In this document: piece after piece, positions 42,395 to 51,010 of the stretch
How positions within the stretch are numbered: position 1 is the stretch's first letter
Layout of the letters: each line of letters starts with the position of its first letter
NCBI GenBank assembly: GCA_030040425.1
Contig: JASHTS010000011.1
Span: forward strand, 1-51,925
Reading direction: 5' to 3'
From: Acidobacteriaceae bacterium
Lineage (GTDB): Bacteria; Acidobacteriota; Terriglobia; Terriglobales; Acidobacteriaceae
Length of the DNA stretch: 51,925 nucleotides
The notes under the pieces: model-generated
What the model saw: only the letters and a program-made list of their open reading frames with translations
Database searches by the model: none
Told to the model about the DNA's origin: nothing
Program-made: the position numbers and the translations under genes

Positions 42395-43132
42395 ATGATT
42401 CATGTGATGGAACCGGTTCCTGACGCTCGACCTGTATCAACGACCGCGGTCAATCTCGGCTCGATCCTTATTGTCGAAGACGATCCGCGCATGCAGAAGG
42501 TCCTGCGCCGCATCTTCTCCGCGGAGCACTACTCAGCCATCGTCGCCGGCGACGGCCAGACCGGCATCGAGCTCTTTCAGAGCGAGCGCCCGCTCGCCGT
42601 CGTCCTCGATCTCATCCTTCCGCACATCTCCGGACGCGAGCTCTGCCAGAAATTCAAGAGCCTCGCGCCTGACGTTCCCGTCGTCGTGCTCAGCGCCATC
42701 ACCGAAGTCGCCGATAAGGTCCTCCTTCTCGAGCTCGGCGCCGACGACTACGTCACCAAGCCGTTCAGCCCGCGGGAACTGACCGCGCGCGTGCAGGCGG
42801 CCATTCGCAGGCAGCGCAAGCCGGCCGCCCAAACCACCTATCGCTTCGCGGATTGCGAAGTCGACTTTCGCAAGATGACCGTCCGCCGCAATGGCGTCCC
42901 CGTCATCCTCACCGCCCACGAGTTCAAGCTCCTCAAATTCTTTACCGATAATGCCGAGCGTGTGCTCACCCGCGATGTGCTTTTGAATGAAGTCTGGGGC
43001 TACAACTTTTATCCCACCACGCGGACGGTAGATAATCAGATTCTCAAGCTACGCCAAAAGCTGGAGCCCGATCCGGCGAATCCAAAGCACCTGCTCACCA
43101 TCTACGGCGCAGGGTATAAATTCGTCCCGTGA
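42395..43132 (+). CDS. OmpR/PhoB-family response regulator
   Basis: 245 residues; ATG 42407 is an alternative start. Receiver domain ~22-135 with acidic pocket ILIVEDD (28-30), phospho-acceptor D72 in AVVLDLILP, and the conserved lysine in VTKPFSP. Winged-helix domain ~150-245 with LTAHEFKLLKFF, ERVLTRDVLLNEVWG and a recognition helix TRTVDNQILKLRQKL, close to the PhoB-type helix, ending GAGYKFVP. Regulators of this class bind 11-bp direct repeats, matching the arrays found nearby. Followed 75 bp later by its likely sensor kinase. Autoregulation via array F is possible. Confidence 0.9.
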   Translation: MIHVMEPVPDARPVSTTAVNLGSILIVEDDPRMQKVLRRIFSAEHYSAIVAGDGQTGIELFQSERPLAVVLDLILPHISGRELCQKFKSLAPDVPVVVLSAITEVADKVLLLELGADDYVTKPFSPRELTARVQAAIRRQRKPAAQTTYRFADCEVDFRKMTVRRNGVPVILTAHEFKLLKFFTDNAERVLTRDVLLNEVWGYNFYPTTRTVDNQILKLRQKLEPDPANPKHLLTIYGAGYKFVP

Positions 43133-43207
43133 TTCTCTCCCGGTTTTCCCGCTTTGCAGCCTGGCTGAGCCGCCGCGGTCGATGGTTCGCCGTGGGTGAG
43201 GCTTGAT

Positions 43208-45130
43208 GTGGCACAGGAACAGGAAATCCGCCGCAACACCAGGTCCCCTGAAGCCGCGCCGGGCGATGCCGCGCACCGGGAGAACGAAATCGCCCCGCCG
43301 TCCCATCGTGCCCCTCGGCGCCAGGGCATTCGCACCTTTGCGCTCCTCATCCTGGCTACGGCCGCTGTGACGGTTATCGTCACCTGCCTCAGCCTTCTTC
43401 TCATCCGTCACCGCTTGCGCGACCAGGTCGAATCCGATCTGTCGCAGGATCTCGAGCGCTCAGTCGTCAACTTTCAGAATCTGCAGGCCGAACGGCTGCG
43501 CGCGCTCGATCGCGAAAACGCGCTCCTGGCCGAGCTGCCCACGCTTAAAGCGCTCATGACCAGCGGTGACGATCGGACCATCCAGGACGGCGCCTCCGAT
43601 TTCTGGCAGATCAGCAGCACAGATCTGTTCGCGCTCGCCAATGCGAGCGGCCGCATCGTGGCCCTCTACACTCGCAGCGCTTCCCGCGGAAACACGCTGC
43701 GCGACGGCCTTTCGGCCCTGCTTGCGTCTCCCGGCAAGCACTATCTCATTGACGGCGGCTCGCTCTACTCATGCTCCGTGCGTCCGCTTTTTTTCGGCAG
43801 CGCGGAAAGCGGCACCGTGCTCGGCTATGTTGTGAGCGGCGTCTCCATCGATCGCACTGTGCGCGAGATCAGCCAGCCCAGCGGCGTCGACGCCACCTTT
43901 CTCAGCGCGGGTCAGGCCGTCGCCGGCACGCTGGCTCCCTCCCTGCAGGCCGATCTCGCCCGTCAGCCCGGACTTCTGTCCGCCACCCCCAGGACGCCTT
44001 CCACGGTGAGGATCGGAGATTCGAGCTTTCTGGCCGCCGCCGAGGATCTCTCCGCCTCTTCCACCGCTCCGTTGCATCTCGTCGTTCTCAAGTCCCTTGA
44101 GCCCGCAGCCGAATCGATCAACCGCATCGACCGCATCGTGCTCAGCGCCGGTCTGCTCGCTCTCCTCTCCGGCGCCGCGCTGGTCACTATTCTTTCCCGA
44201 CTGCTGACGCGGCCTCTCGAAGAGCTTTCCCGCAGCGTCCGCGCCTTCGGACGCGGCGACAGCAAGTATCGCGTGCCCCGCCATGGCACCCAGGAGGTGC
44301 GCCAGCTCAGCCAGGCCTTTGCCGCCATGCGGCGGCAGATTCAAGAGGCCAGCCGCGCCCTGCTCGAATCCGAGCGACTGGCCACCATCGGCAGCATGGC
44401 CAGCTCTGTCTCCCACGATCTGCGCCATTATCTCGCAGCCATTTACGCCAACTCCGAGTTTCTTGCCTCCGATCGACTCTCCTCCAAGGAACGCGCCGAG
44501 ATCTTCGCCGATATTCGCGCCGCCGTGCTTGGCACTACCGACATGATCGAGTCGTTGCTCATCTTCAGCCGCACCGGCTCCAATGCGCGCCGCTCCCCTG
44601 AGCTGATGGCCACGCTGCTCGAGCGTGCCGTCGCCCTGGTCCGCGCGCATCCTGACGCCGAGGGCGTCACCCTTCTCACCCATTACGGCGATCCGGTGGA
44701 GACCGCCGTGATCGTCGACGGCAAGCAGATTGAGCGCGCCATCTTCAACCTGCTGCTCAACGCCTGCCAGGCGGCTCGCTGCGGCCCTGTGGCGCACCAG
44801 GTCACAGCTACGCTCGATGTGCAGGAACAAAGTGTGATCGTCAACGTAGTCGACAACGGCGCCGGCGTTCCGGACAAAATCCGCGGCAGCCTGTTTGAGC
44901 CGTTCGTCAGTGAAGGCAAACAGAAGGGAACCGGCCTTGGCCTCACATTGGCTCACTGCATCGCCCTGGAGCACGGTGGAGAAGTCGCTCTCCTGGGCAG
45001 CCGCTGCGGTGAAACCATCTTCCAGATGAAGATTGCGCGGGCTCCTGAGACCCGGGATTCCACATCCGCGCCGGAGGCTGATGGTCCGAATGGGGTGAAC
45101 GAACATGAGAATCTACGGATACGGAAGTAG
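43208..45130 (+). CDS. Membrane histidine kinase
   Basis: 640 residues from GTG 43208 (GAGG 6 nt upstream); GTG 43196 is possible. Two membrane helices (~41-67 and 309-331) enclose a ~240-residue periplasmic sensor with Cache-like character. A HAMP domain follows (~330-385), then a HisKA-like region with phospho-acceptor H403 in SVSHDLRHYLA. The ATPase domain shows N-box NLLLNACQA, G1 DNGAGVP and G2 GTGLGLTL. The signal is unknown. It is paired with the response regulator just upstream. Its coding end overlaps the start of the porin-like gene by 26 bp, so sensor and outer-membrane protein are made together. Confidence 0.9.
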   Translation: MAQEQEIRRNTRSPEAAPGDAAHRENEIAPPSHRAPRRQGIRTFALLILATAAVTVIVTCLSLLLIRHRLRDQVESDLSQDLERSVVNFQNLQAERLRALDRENALLAELPTLKALMTSGDDRTIQDGASDFWQISSTDLFALANASGRIVALYTRSASRGNTLRDGLSALLASPGKHYLIDGGSLYSCSVRPLFFGSAESGTVLGYVVSGVSIDRTVREISQPSGVDATFLSAGQAVAGTLAPSLQADLARQPGLLSATPRTPSTVRIGDSSFLAAAEDLSASSTAPLHLVVLKSLEPAAESINRIDRIVLSAGLLALLSGAALVTILSRLLTRPLEELSRSVRAFGRGDSKYRVPRHGTQEVRQLSQAFAAMRRQIQEASRALLESERLATIGSMASSVSHDLRHYLAAIYANSEFLASDRLSSKERAEIFADIRAAVLGTTDMIESLLIFSRTGSNARRSPELMATLLERAVALVRAHPDAEGVTLLTHYGDPVETAVIVDGKQIERAIFNLLLNACQAARCGPVAHQVTATLDVQEQSVIVNVVDNGAGVPDKIRGSLFEPFVSEGKQKGTGLGLTLAHCIALEHGGEVALLGSRCGETIFQMKIARAPETRDSTSAPEADGPNGVNEHENLRIRK

Positions 45131-46700
45131 ACCCGCACCTGGAGCCTTGCGTCTCGCGCGCGTAGGGCCGCTCATCCTGGCAGTCTTCCTTTGTCCCGCG
45201 CGCTGGCTCGCCGCCCAGTCCACGCCGCCCTCCGTCGCGCAGCAGATGCAGAAGCTCGCGGAGGCCATTGCGCGCACGCAATCTCTGCTCGATGAGTCGC
45301 AGCGCCAGTTGGATGAAATGCGCCGGGAACTCGCCGCCCTCGAAGAACAGGTTTCGCCGGGTCAGATCGCGCCGGCCGCTCCGGGCCAGGCTGCCGCGCC
45401 TGCACCGCTGGCGTCTTCTTCCGCTGAATCCGCTCCGCCTTCGTCCGAATCTTCGTCCGCGTCCCTCGACGACCTGCGCGAGCGCGCGTCTTACAATCAA
45501 TCGCAAATCGCCACGCTCGATCAGGAAAAAGTTGAGAGCGAGTCGAAATATCCTGTTCGTCTCACGGGCTTGCTGCTCTTCAACGGCTTTGTCAACACCC
45601 GTGCCGTCGATCAGGCAGCCACGCCCGCTGTCGCGATCTCCGGACCGGGCGACACCGGCGCATCCATGCGGCAAACTCTGCTTGGTTTCGATGCGCGTGG
45701 CCCGCATCTGTTTGGCGCGCGCAGCTTCGGTGATCTGCGCGTCGACTTCAATGGCTTTCCCGCTGAGGGCAACACCGCTTCCAGCTACTACAACGCCAAC
45801 TCCACGCTCCTGCGTCTGCGCACCGCCCACGCCGCCCTGCTCTGGAGCCGCACCGAGGCATACTTCGCCCTCGACCGCCCCATCTTCAGCCCCGATGCGC
45901 CCAGCTCGCTCACTGCCGTGGCCGAACCGCCGCTCGCGTGGTCCGGCAATCTTTGGACTTGGAACCCGCAGGTCGGGGCGCGGCAGGACGTCATGCTTCC
46001 CGCTTCACGCGACCTTCGCTTCGAGGCCGCGCTCATGGATGTCGGCGACGCTCCGCTTACCGCCTTCGCTTACTCTGCATCTTCATCCGCGCCCGCTCCG
46101 GCAAGCAGCGCGGAACAGAGCCGCTGGCCCGGCGTTGAAGCGCGCATGGCCCTCCTCGGCTCGGAGTCGGACGAGCAGTCGAGCCACTTCGGCGCGGGCG
46201 GTTACTTTGCGCCGCATCACACCGCCTTCGGCAACAGCTTTGACGCCTGGGCGGCCACGCTCGACGCCGGCCTGCATCTGCCCGCGCGCCTTGAGGCGAG
46301 CGCCAGCGCATATCGCGGCCTCGCGCTGGGCGGTCTCGGCGCCGGAGCCTACAAGGATTTCCTCTACTATAAGGCTCCGATTACCGGCACAGTGTATCTG
46401 CGCGCTCTGGACGACGTCGGCGGATGGGCCCAGCTCAAGGAGAAATTCAGCCAGCGCATCGAGCTCAACGGCGCCTTCGGTATCGACAACGCCTTCGCCG
46501 GCGAGGTCAGCCGATACGCCATCGCCGGCAACTTCTATCAGAATCTCGCGCGCAACCGCACGTATACTGGGAACGTAATCTTCAGCCCCATCGCCTATCT
46601 GCTCTTTTCGCTCGAATACCGGCATATCGCCAGCTCGCCGGTCGAGGGATCGGCCGCCCAAAGCAACGTGATCGGTCTCGCCGCAGGATATAAATTCTGA
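45105..46700 (+). CDS. Porin-like outer-membrane protein with N-terminal coiled coil
   Basis: 531 residues, beginning inside the kinase gene. The signal peptide ends near ...LAAQS. A coiled coil (~45-85, VAQQMQKLAEAIARTQSLLD, then QRQLDEMRRELAALEEQ) and a Pro/Ala/Ser-rich spacer precede a beta-barrel region starting KYPVRLTGLLLFNGFVNTR, with strands such as RQTLLGFDARGPHLF, DLRVDFNGFPAEGN, ending LAAGYKF. This is like trimeric OmpM/porin-type proteins with periplasmic coiled coils. No clear substrate. It may bring the ligand or electron-carrier partner of the cupredoxin encoded immediately downstream. Confidence 0.78.
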   Translation: MRIYGYGSRPAPGALRLARVGPLILAVFLCPARWLAAQSTPPSVAQQMQKLAEAIARTQSLLDESQRQLDEMRRELAALEEQVSPGQIAPAAPGQAAAPAPLASSSAESAPPSSESSSASLDDLRERASYNQSQIATLDQEKVESESKYPVRLTGLLLFNGFVNTRAVDQAATPAVAISGPGDTGASMRQTLLGFDARGPHLFGARSFGDLRVDFNGFPAEGNTASSYYNANSTLLRLRTAHAALLWSRTEAYFALDRPIFSPDAPSSLTAVAEPPLAWSGNLWTWNPQVGARQDVMLPASRDLRFEAALMDVGDAPLTAFAYSASSSAPAPASSAEQSRWPGVEARMALLGSESDEQSSHFGAGGYFAPHHTAFGNSFDAWAATLDAGLHLPARLEASASAYRGLALGGLGAGAYKDFLYYKAPITGTVYLRALDDVGGWAQLKEKFSQRIELNGAFGIDNAFAGEVSRYAIAGNFYQNLARNRTYTGNVIFSPIAYLLFSLEYRHIASSPVEGSAAQSNVIGLAAGYKF

Positions 46701-47422
46701 TGAAAACCAGGCCCATCTGCCGGTTCCTGCTCGCGGCTCTCGCTGTCTCCTTTGGCGCCGCGCGCGCAGCGCAGCCGGTCCCTTCGGCCAGTACCGCCGA
46801 ACTGCGCCTGCGCCTCATCGCCTCGCAGCCCGCGAAACCCCGCGCCGTCCCTGCCGTCATCTGGCTCGAACCTCTTCCCGGAACGCCGGCTCTGCCCTTT
46901 ACGCCGCACGGCGAATACACCCTGCTCCAGAAGAACCGCATGTTCACTCCGCATCTGCAAGTGGTTCCTGTCGGCAGCGTGGTCGCGTTCCCCAACGCCG
47001 ATCCCTTCTTTCACAATGTCTTCTCGCTCTTTGACGGCAAGCGCTTCGACCTCGGTCTCTATGAAGCCGGCTCCAGCAAATCGGTCACCTTTTCGCGCGA
47101 GGGCGTCTCCTATATCTTCTGCAATATTCATCCGGAGATGAGCGCCGTCATCCTCACTCTGTCTACGCCGCTCTATTCGATTGCAGATCGAGCGAATTCC
47201 TTCGATCTCCGCGGCATTCCTCCCGGCGATTACCGTCTGCACTTCTGGATCGAGGGCGTCCCGCAGTCCGTGCTCTCCGGCCTTGACCGCCGTATCCATC
47301 TTCCCTCTCGCGCCGTGGATCTCGGCAGCGTCGAAGCACCCATCGCCGGCCCAGAAACCCCGGCGCCCCACAAGAATAAATTTGGTCAGCCCTACCCCGC
47401 CCAGGGAGATTCACTTTATTGA
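46700..47422 (+). CDS. Periplasmic blue-copper protein (cupredoxin)
   Basis: 240 residues; the start overlaps the previous stop (TGATG). Signal peptide 1-23. A cupredoxin core carries the type-1 copper set: H105 in PFFHNVF, C141, H144 and M147 in FCNIHPEM. The copper domain spans ~75-155 and is followed by a second beta domain (~165-210; IPPGDYRLHFWIEG), as in methylamine-utilization-type cupredoxins. It is the last gene of the regulator/kinase/porin operon. Likely role: electron shuttle or copper carrier in the periplasm. Confidence 0.85.
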   Translation: MKTRPICRFLLAALAVSFGAARAAQPVPSASTAELRLRLIASQPAKPRAVPAVIWLEPLPGTPALPFTPHGEYTLLQKNRMFTPHLQVVPVGSVVAFPNADPFFHNVFSLFDGKRFDLGLYEAGSSKSVTFSREGVSYIFCNIHPEMSAVILTLSTPLYSIADRANSFDLRGIPPGDYRLHFWIEGVPQSVLSGLDRRIHLPSRAVDLGSVEAPIAGPETPAPHKNKFGQPYPAQGDSLY

Positions 47423-47466
47423 AGGATCGGGGCAATGCGTTCCCGTCGAACCAACGCCAAACCAAT

Positions 47467-48453
47467 CTAGAGGGCCCTTGGTGGCGATGAAACGATCTTC
47501 GCTTCAGCCCGCGGCGTCTTCGTTTTCAAGAGCAGCATCGTCATGTAGAGGAGCAGGAATGCGAGTGTGAAGAAAATCGCGCCGCCTTTATGATGCAGCG
47601 AGCCGAACAAAAAGCTTCGATCAACGTACTCTGCGAGAAGCGTCAGAATTGCAATACGCAGCCCGTTGGTAATGCATACGATGGGTGCCGAGAACAAGAC
47701 CAGAAGCGTCCTCTTCCAGTTGGAGGCGAGAAAAAGGTGAGCCGCGACCAGGCTGACAAGGACGATGGCCATGATCGAGTGAATCCCGCTGCACTCTTTT
47801 TCCACGCGGATCGAAATCTCAGGAAGAGTAAAAGTCAACCCGTCGCGTAAAACCGGAACTCGAAAGAGGCTGAAGATGAATGAACATACTTCTGTAGACC
47901 CATACTGCACGGCACCAATCAGCTTATCCAGCAGGAAATCCGGGATCGGCACTGTAAGGAATAACAATAGAAGCGAGAATGCTCCAGCGCGAAACGCGAT
48001 CATTCCAAAGCACAGGATGAATCCACCGATCCAGAAAGTGACCAACCCAAGCAGCGCGATGGAAAGATAGTTGTCCGCGCCGATTTCACCTGCGACCTGC
48101 CCCGCAAGGAACCTTAGCAGCATGCCGGAAAGCAAAAGAAGCATTCCCGCCCGGATGTCATATCGAACGCTCCGGAAGACATTGCGCCTTTCGAGGAACA
48201 AGAGCGCCAAGCTCAGGAAGGGAACTACCACCGGATAGCAGTATTTGTCATAGGCGTAATCTGACCATATTGGGTAGTGTAGGAGGACATTCAAAGGAGT
48301 CCAGAAGATGAGAAGGGAGACGGCCACGAGAAGCGTGAGCAGCGCGTTTCTCGGCGCGCTCGATTTCGTTGGGCGACTAGCCGCGATGTCGATTGGAACA
48401 GGCGATTGGCGCGCCGTCTTCGCCATGGAGCGGATGGGAGGTTGACTCGACAC
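47467..48453 (-). CDS. Exosortase/archaeosortase-family transpeptidase
   Basis: 328 residues from GTG 48453 (GGAGAG upstream; an ATG at residue 10 is possible). About eight to nine membrane helices. The catalytic set is present: C221 in EKECSGIHSI, R266 in NGLRIAIL and H287/H288 in GSLHHKGG. Exosortases cut and anchor PEP-CTERM proteins and usually sit in exopolysaccharide loci. No PEP-CTERM tail was recognised in any protein of this window, so the substrate is elsewhere or has a divergent tail. It is a single gene convergent with the copper-protein operon, 96 bp downstream of the DsbA-like gene. Confidence 0.9.
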   Translation of the reverse strand: MSSQPPIRSMAKTARQSPVPIDIAASRPTKSSAPRNALLTLLVAVSLLIFWTPLNVLLHYPIWSDYAYDKYCYPVVVPFLSLALLFLERRNVFRSVRYDIRAGMLLLLSGMLLRFLAGQVAGEIGADNYLSIALLGLVTFWIGGFILCFGMIAFRAGAFSLLLLFLTVPIPDFLLDKLIGAVQYGSTEVCSFIFSLFRVPVLRDGLTFTLPEISIRVEKECSGIHSIMAIVLVSLVAAHLFLASNWKRTLLVLFSAPIVCITNGLRIAILTLLAEYVDRSFLFGSLHHKGGAIFFTLAFLLLYMTMLLLKTKTPRAEAKIVSSPPRAL

Positions 48454-48549
48454 TCGGCTCTCTCTCCGGCTTACCCCGAATAGAAAAGTCCACGGTCACT
48501 TCCAGAACAATCAAGCCCAGGAACAAATTCCTATCCGCCACACACCGCC

Positions 48550-49653
48550 TCAGTGCGCGAGACTTGATTGTTCCTCGGCCAGCGCCTGATCGACAGTTCT
48601 CTCCAACGCATCTGCATGCTCGGCGCCATCGACGAAGGTACCGTTGACGAAAAATCCCGGTGCGACAACCACTCCCGCCCGGAGTCCGAGCTGGAAGTCC
48701 TCGTTCACCGCTTGTTCGTATTTGCCGCTGCTTAAGCACGCATCGAACTGTTTGTCGTCCAGCTTGAGCGATCGCGCGTATGCGTCGAGATCTTCCCGTC
48801 CCTGTTTGGCAGGATTCATGAAAAGAAGATCGTGAAACTCCCAGAACTTGCCCTGATCTCCCGCGCAACGCGAGGCTGCGGCGGCCGTTGCCGCGTCGGG
48901 ATGCAACTCCCTGAGCGGAAAATCTCGAAACGATAGCTTGATCTTCCCCGGATGTTTCGCCATCAGTTGGTTGATCGTCGACTCCGCCTTCGCGCACGAC
49001 TCGCAGTTAAAATCTGTGAACTCGATCATCGTTACGGGTGCCTTGGGGTCACCTTTGAGCCGCGTGGGATCGAGGGGGAGTGAGAGTTTCGGCGGAAGCA
49101 GGAGCACGGAGAGTTGCCCGGCGTGAACTGCCTTTTCCATGAGGCCCCAGAGGTAAAGCTGGCGCTCTTTCTCCAACGCCGCAGTCTTCATATCGCGCCG
49201 GATACTGTCCCTTGCCTCGTCCAGCGGCTTATTGATCTGCCCCTTGTGCAGTTCATAGTAGGCGGATACTTCGTCCTCAGTCGGATCTGCCACCTTCGAT
49301 TCCACTTCGGCCTTGAAAAGCTCCTCCACGGTCATGCCTTGTCTCTTGGCCTCCGCTGCAACCAGTTTCTGGTCGAGAACCATTTGCAGAGCCCGGCGCC
49401 TCACCGCAAATACCTGCTCATCCATGTTCTGGAGTTGCCGCTTTTGGCTGGGCGGAAGCTGGCTCTCGTCAATCGGCTGCCCAGCAAAGACAGCCAGAGG
49501 CGCGGCGCCTTGCCCCTGGCTGACATCTTGAGCGGAGGCGAAGGAAATAAGCAAAATGCCTAAACAGAATGCCAGCGCCAGGCAGCGGCTGGTAGCAGCC
49601 GTTCCGTGCCCGCGGTGAATTCTTGCCCTCAGTTGCGAAAGGAATCTGACCAT
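48550..49653 (-). CDS. SurA-like / DsbA-like thiol-disulfide protein (chimera)
   Basis: 367 residues from ATG 49653. After a signal peptide (ending ..FASAQ) comes a helical SurA-N-like region (~55-175: LQNMDEQVFAVRRRALQMVLDQKLVAAEAKRQGM ... PTEDEVSAYYELHKGQI), which in chaperone/PPIase proteins holds unfolded clients. The C-terminal half is a thioredoxin-type DsbA domain with active site CESC (C217, C220) and cis-Pro loop VVAPGFFVNG. The parvulin PPIase domain normally following SurA-N is missing. Predicted periplasmic chaperone-oxidase for disulfides or for copper/haem protein maturation. It has the exosortase downstream and the multicopper oxidase upstream on the same strand. Confidence 0.85.
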   Translation of the reverse strand: MVRFLSQLRARIHRGHGTAATSRCLALAFCLGILLISFASAQDVSQGQGAAPLAVFAGQPIDESQLPPSQKRQLQNMDEQVFAVRRRALQMVLDQKLVAAEAKRQGMTVEELFKAEVESKVADPTEDEVSAYYELHKGQINKPLDEARDSIRRDMKTAALEKERQLYLWGLMEKAVHAGQLSVLLLPPKLSLPLDPTRLKGDPKAPVTMIEFTDFNCESCAKAESTINQLMAKHPGKIKLSFRDFPLRELHPDAATAAAASRCAGDQGKFWEFHDLLFMNPAKQGREDLDAYARSLKLDDKQFDACLSSGKYEQAVNEDFQLGLRAGVVVAPGFFVNGTFVDGAEHADALERTVDQALAEEQSSLAH

Positions 49654-49684
49654 AGCAAAGCTTCCCAAAAGTTCGATCGAGCTC

Positions 49685-50824
49685 CTACTTCGTTACCGTG
49701 TAGATGGCATACATTCCGCCATCGAAATGATCGTTCACATGGCAGTGAAACAGCCACCGGCCCGGATTCTCCGGAATCATGTCGGCCACTATCATTCCCA
49801 TGGGCCCCAGGCTCAGCGTGTCCGTGCGCATGCCCATGGACAAAACCGTGGCACCGTGCCAGTGGGGCGCGTGCACGTCGTCTTCATTGCTGTTGGCCAT
49901 GAGATACCAGCGAACCCGCTCGCCTTTTTTCATGGTCAGGCCCGGCAGCGTGCCGTAAGTAAAGCCGTTGATGGTGTAATACTCCAAAGACTTGCTGAAG
50001 TTGGGATTGGCAATTTCCCTCCCTTGATACTTCTGATCATGGACGATGTTCATCATAAAATAACCGCTGGCGCTCTCATCGAACACAGCGTAAGCGGTAA
50101 CAAATTCGCGATCCACATCTTTTGGAGTCCCGTCCGGCTTCGTCGATCCTTTGCGGGAGATGATGATCGGGCCGATAAGCCCCGAATTCATGTCCCGCGA
50201 TTCGTTGAAGTGCGAGTGGTACATCCACAGGATGGAGCTCGGATCCATCGGTCCAGGCCCCGCGCTCTCAGGCACAGTCCACGTATACGTAAACTCCTGG
50301 CCCGGCGGCACAGCATCGCCTTTGTGCGAGGCGTCCGGAGGAACCCGTGGAGCTTCGCCATAATATGCGCCCTCTGACTCCTTGTCGTAGGACAGCCCGT
50401 GAGGATGCATACTGCACGGTACGCCGAGATTGTTCTTGAACACCACGTGAATCACATCGCCCACCTCGGCGCGGATGAGCGGCCCCAGAATCCCCAGATG
50501 CTCCCATTCGGGAGGGCGCGGCTTGAGAGTGGAGAAAGTGGCGTCTGTATATTCGCGAAAAACAGCCTTCCGATACTTCGTGGATTTGGGCGTGGGAACC
50601 GAATTGATTTCGTGCTCTCCCCGGGGCACATAGACTCGCGGCCCCGGCTGATAATCCCAGACGATCTCGTCGGCGGCAATATAGTAGGTATGAACCTTCG
50701 GCCGCGAAGAGGGAGCGGCGGCGATGCGTCCGGCCCCGGTTGCCATAAACGCCAGGAGCAGGACTGCTGGACACAAAATGCGATGGGCTCGCAATTGTCT
50801 TCTCCGGAGGGATTCTAGAATCAT
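49685..50824 (-). CDS. Multicopper oxidase, two-domain type
   Basis: 379 residues from ATG 50824. After a signal peptide, copper-site motifs appear in order: HPH (H140, H142), H-S-H (H203, H205), HAPHWHG (H318, H321, H323) and HCHVNDHFDGGM (H360, C361, H362, H366, M371). These build one type-1 and the trinuclear type-2/3 copper centres. The length and motif order fit ceruloplasmin-like or two-domain laccase-like enzymes rather than the longer CueO. It oxidises metal ions or phenols with O2 in the periplasm. The SurA/DsbA-like gene follows 31 bp after its stop. A perfect palindrome lies upstream at 50880-50896. Confidence 0.88.
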   Translation of the reverse strand: MILESLRRRQLRAHRILCPAVLLLAFMATGAGRIAAAPSSRPKVHTYYIAADEIVWDYQPGPRVYVPRGEHEINSVPTPKSTKYRKAVFREYTDATFSTLKPRPPEWEHLGILGPLIRAEVGDVIHVVFKNNLGVPCSMHPHGLSYDKESEGAYYGEAPRVPPDASHKGDAVPPGQEFTYTWTVPESAGPGPMDPSSILWMYHSHFNESRDMNSGLIGPIIISRKGSTKPDGTPKDVDREFVTAYAVFDESASGYFMMNIVHDQKYQGREIANPNFSKSLEYYTINGFTYGTLPGLTMKKGERVRWYLMANSNEDDVHAPHWHGATVLSMGMRTDTLSLGPMGMIVADMIPENPGRWLFHCHVNDHFDGGMYAIYTVTK

Positions 50825-50879
50825 ATACCTTAAAAACTCGCTCGCTCGCAAGATGCATGATCCGGGCGTGGAAAGCGAT

Positions 50880-50896
50880 GTTACTCTTCGAGTAAC
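50880..50896. promoter_or_regulatory. 7-3-7 palindrome upstream of the multicopper oxidase gene
   Basis: GTTACTC (50880-50886), TTC, GAGTAAC (50890-50896) form a perfect inverted repeat 56 bp before the gene start. The size fits a dimeric repressor or activator operator. The regulator is not identified. Confidence 0.6.
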
Positions 50897-50921
50897 CACA
50901 AATGAATCCGAGATTTATGCG

Positions 50922-50953
50922 GAGAGAGCGGCGGGGAGTCCCGCCGCTCTCTC
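50922..50953. terminator. Strong 14-bp hairpin, intrinsic-terminator-like
   Basis: A perfect 14-bp GC-rich stem (50922-50935 with 50940-50953, loop GAGT) lies between the right-edge gene, which ends at 51011, and the multicopper oxidase gene. On the minus strand it follows the right-edge gene, but no T tract comes after it. It may also act as an mRNA end-stabiliser. Confidence 0.6.
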
Positions 50954-51010
50954 TGGTTTCCAGTTATCGTCCTTAAGTTGCCTGACCCGAATACACGGAT
51001 AATTTGGGCA

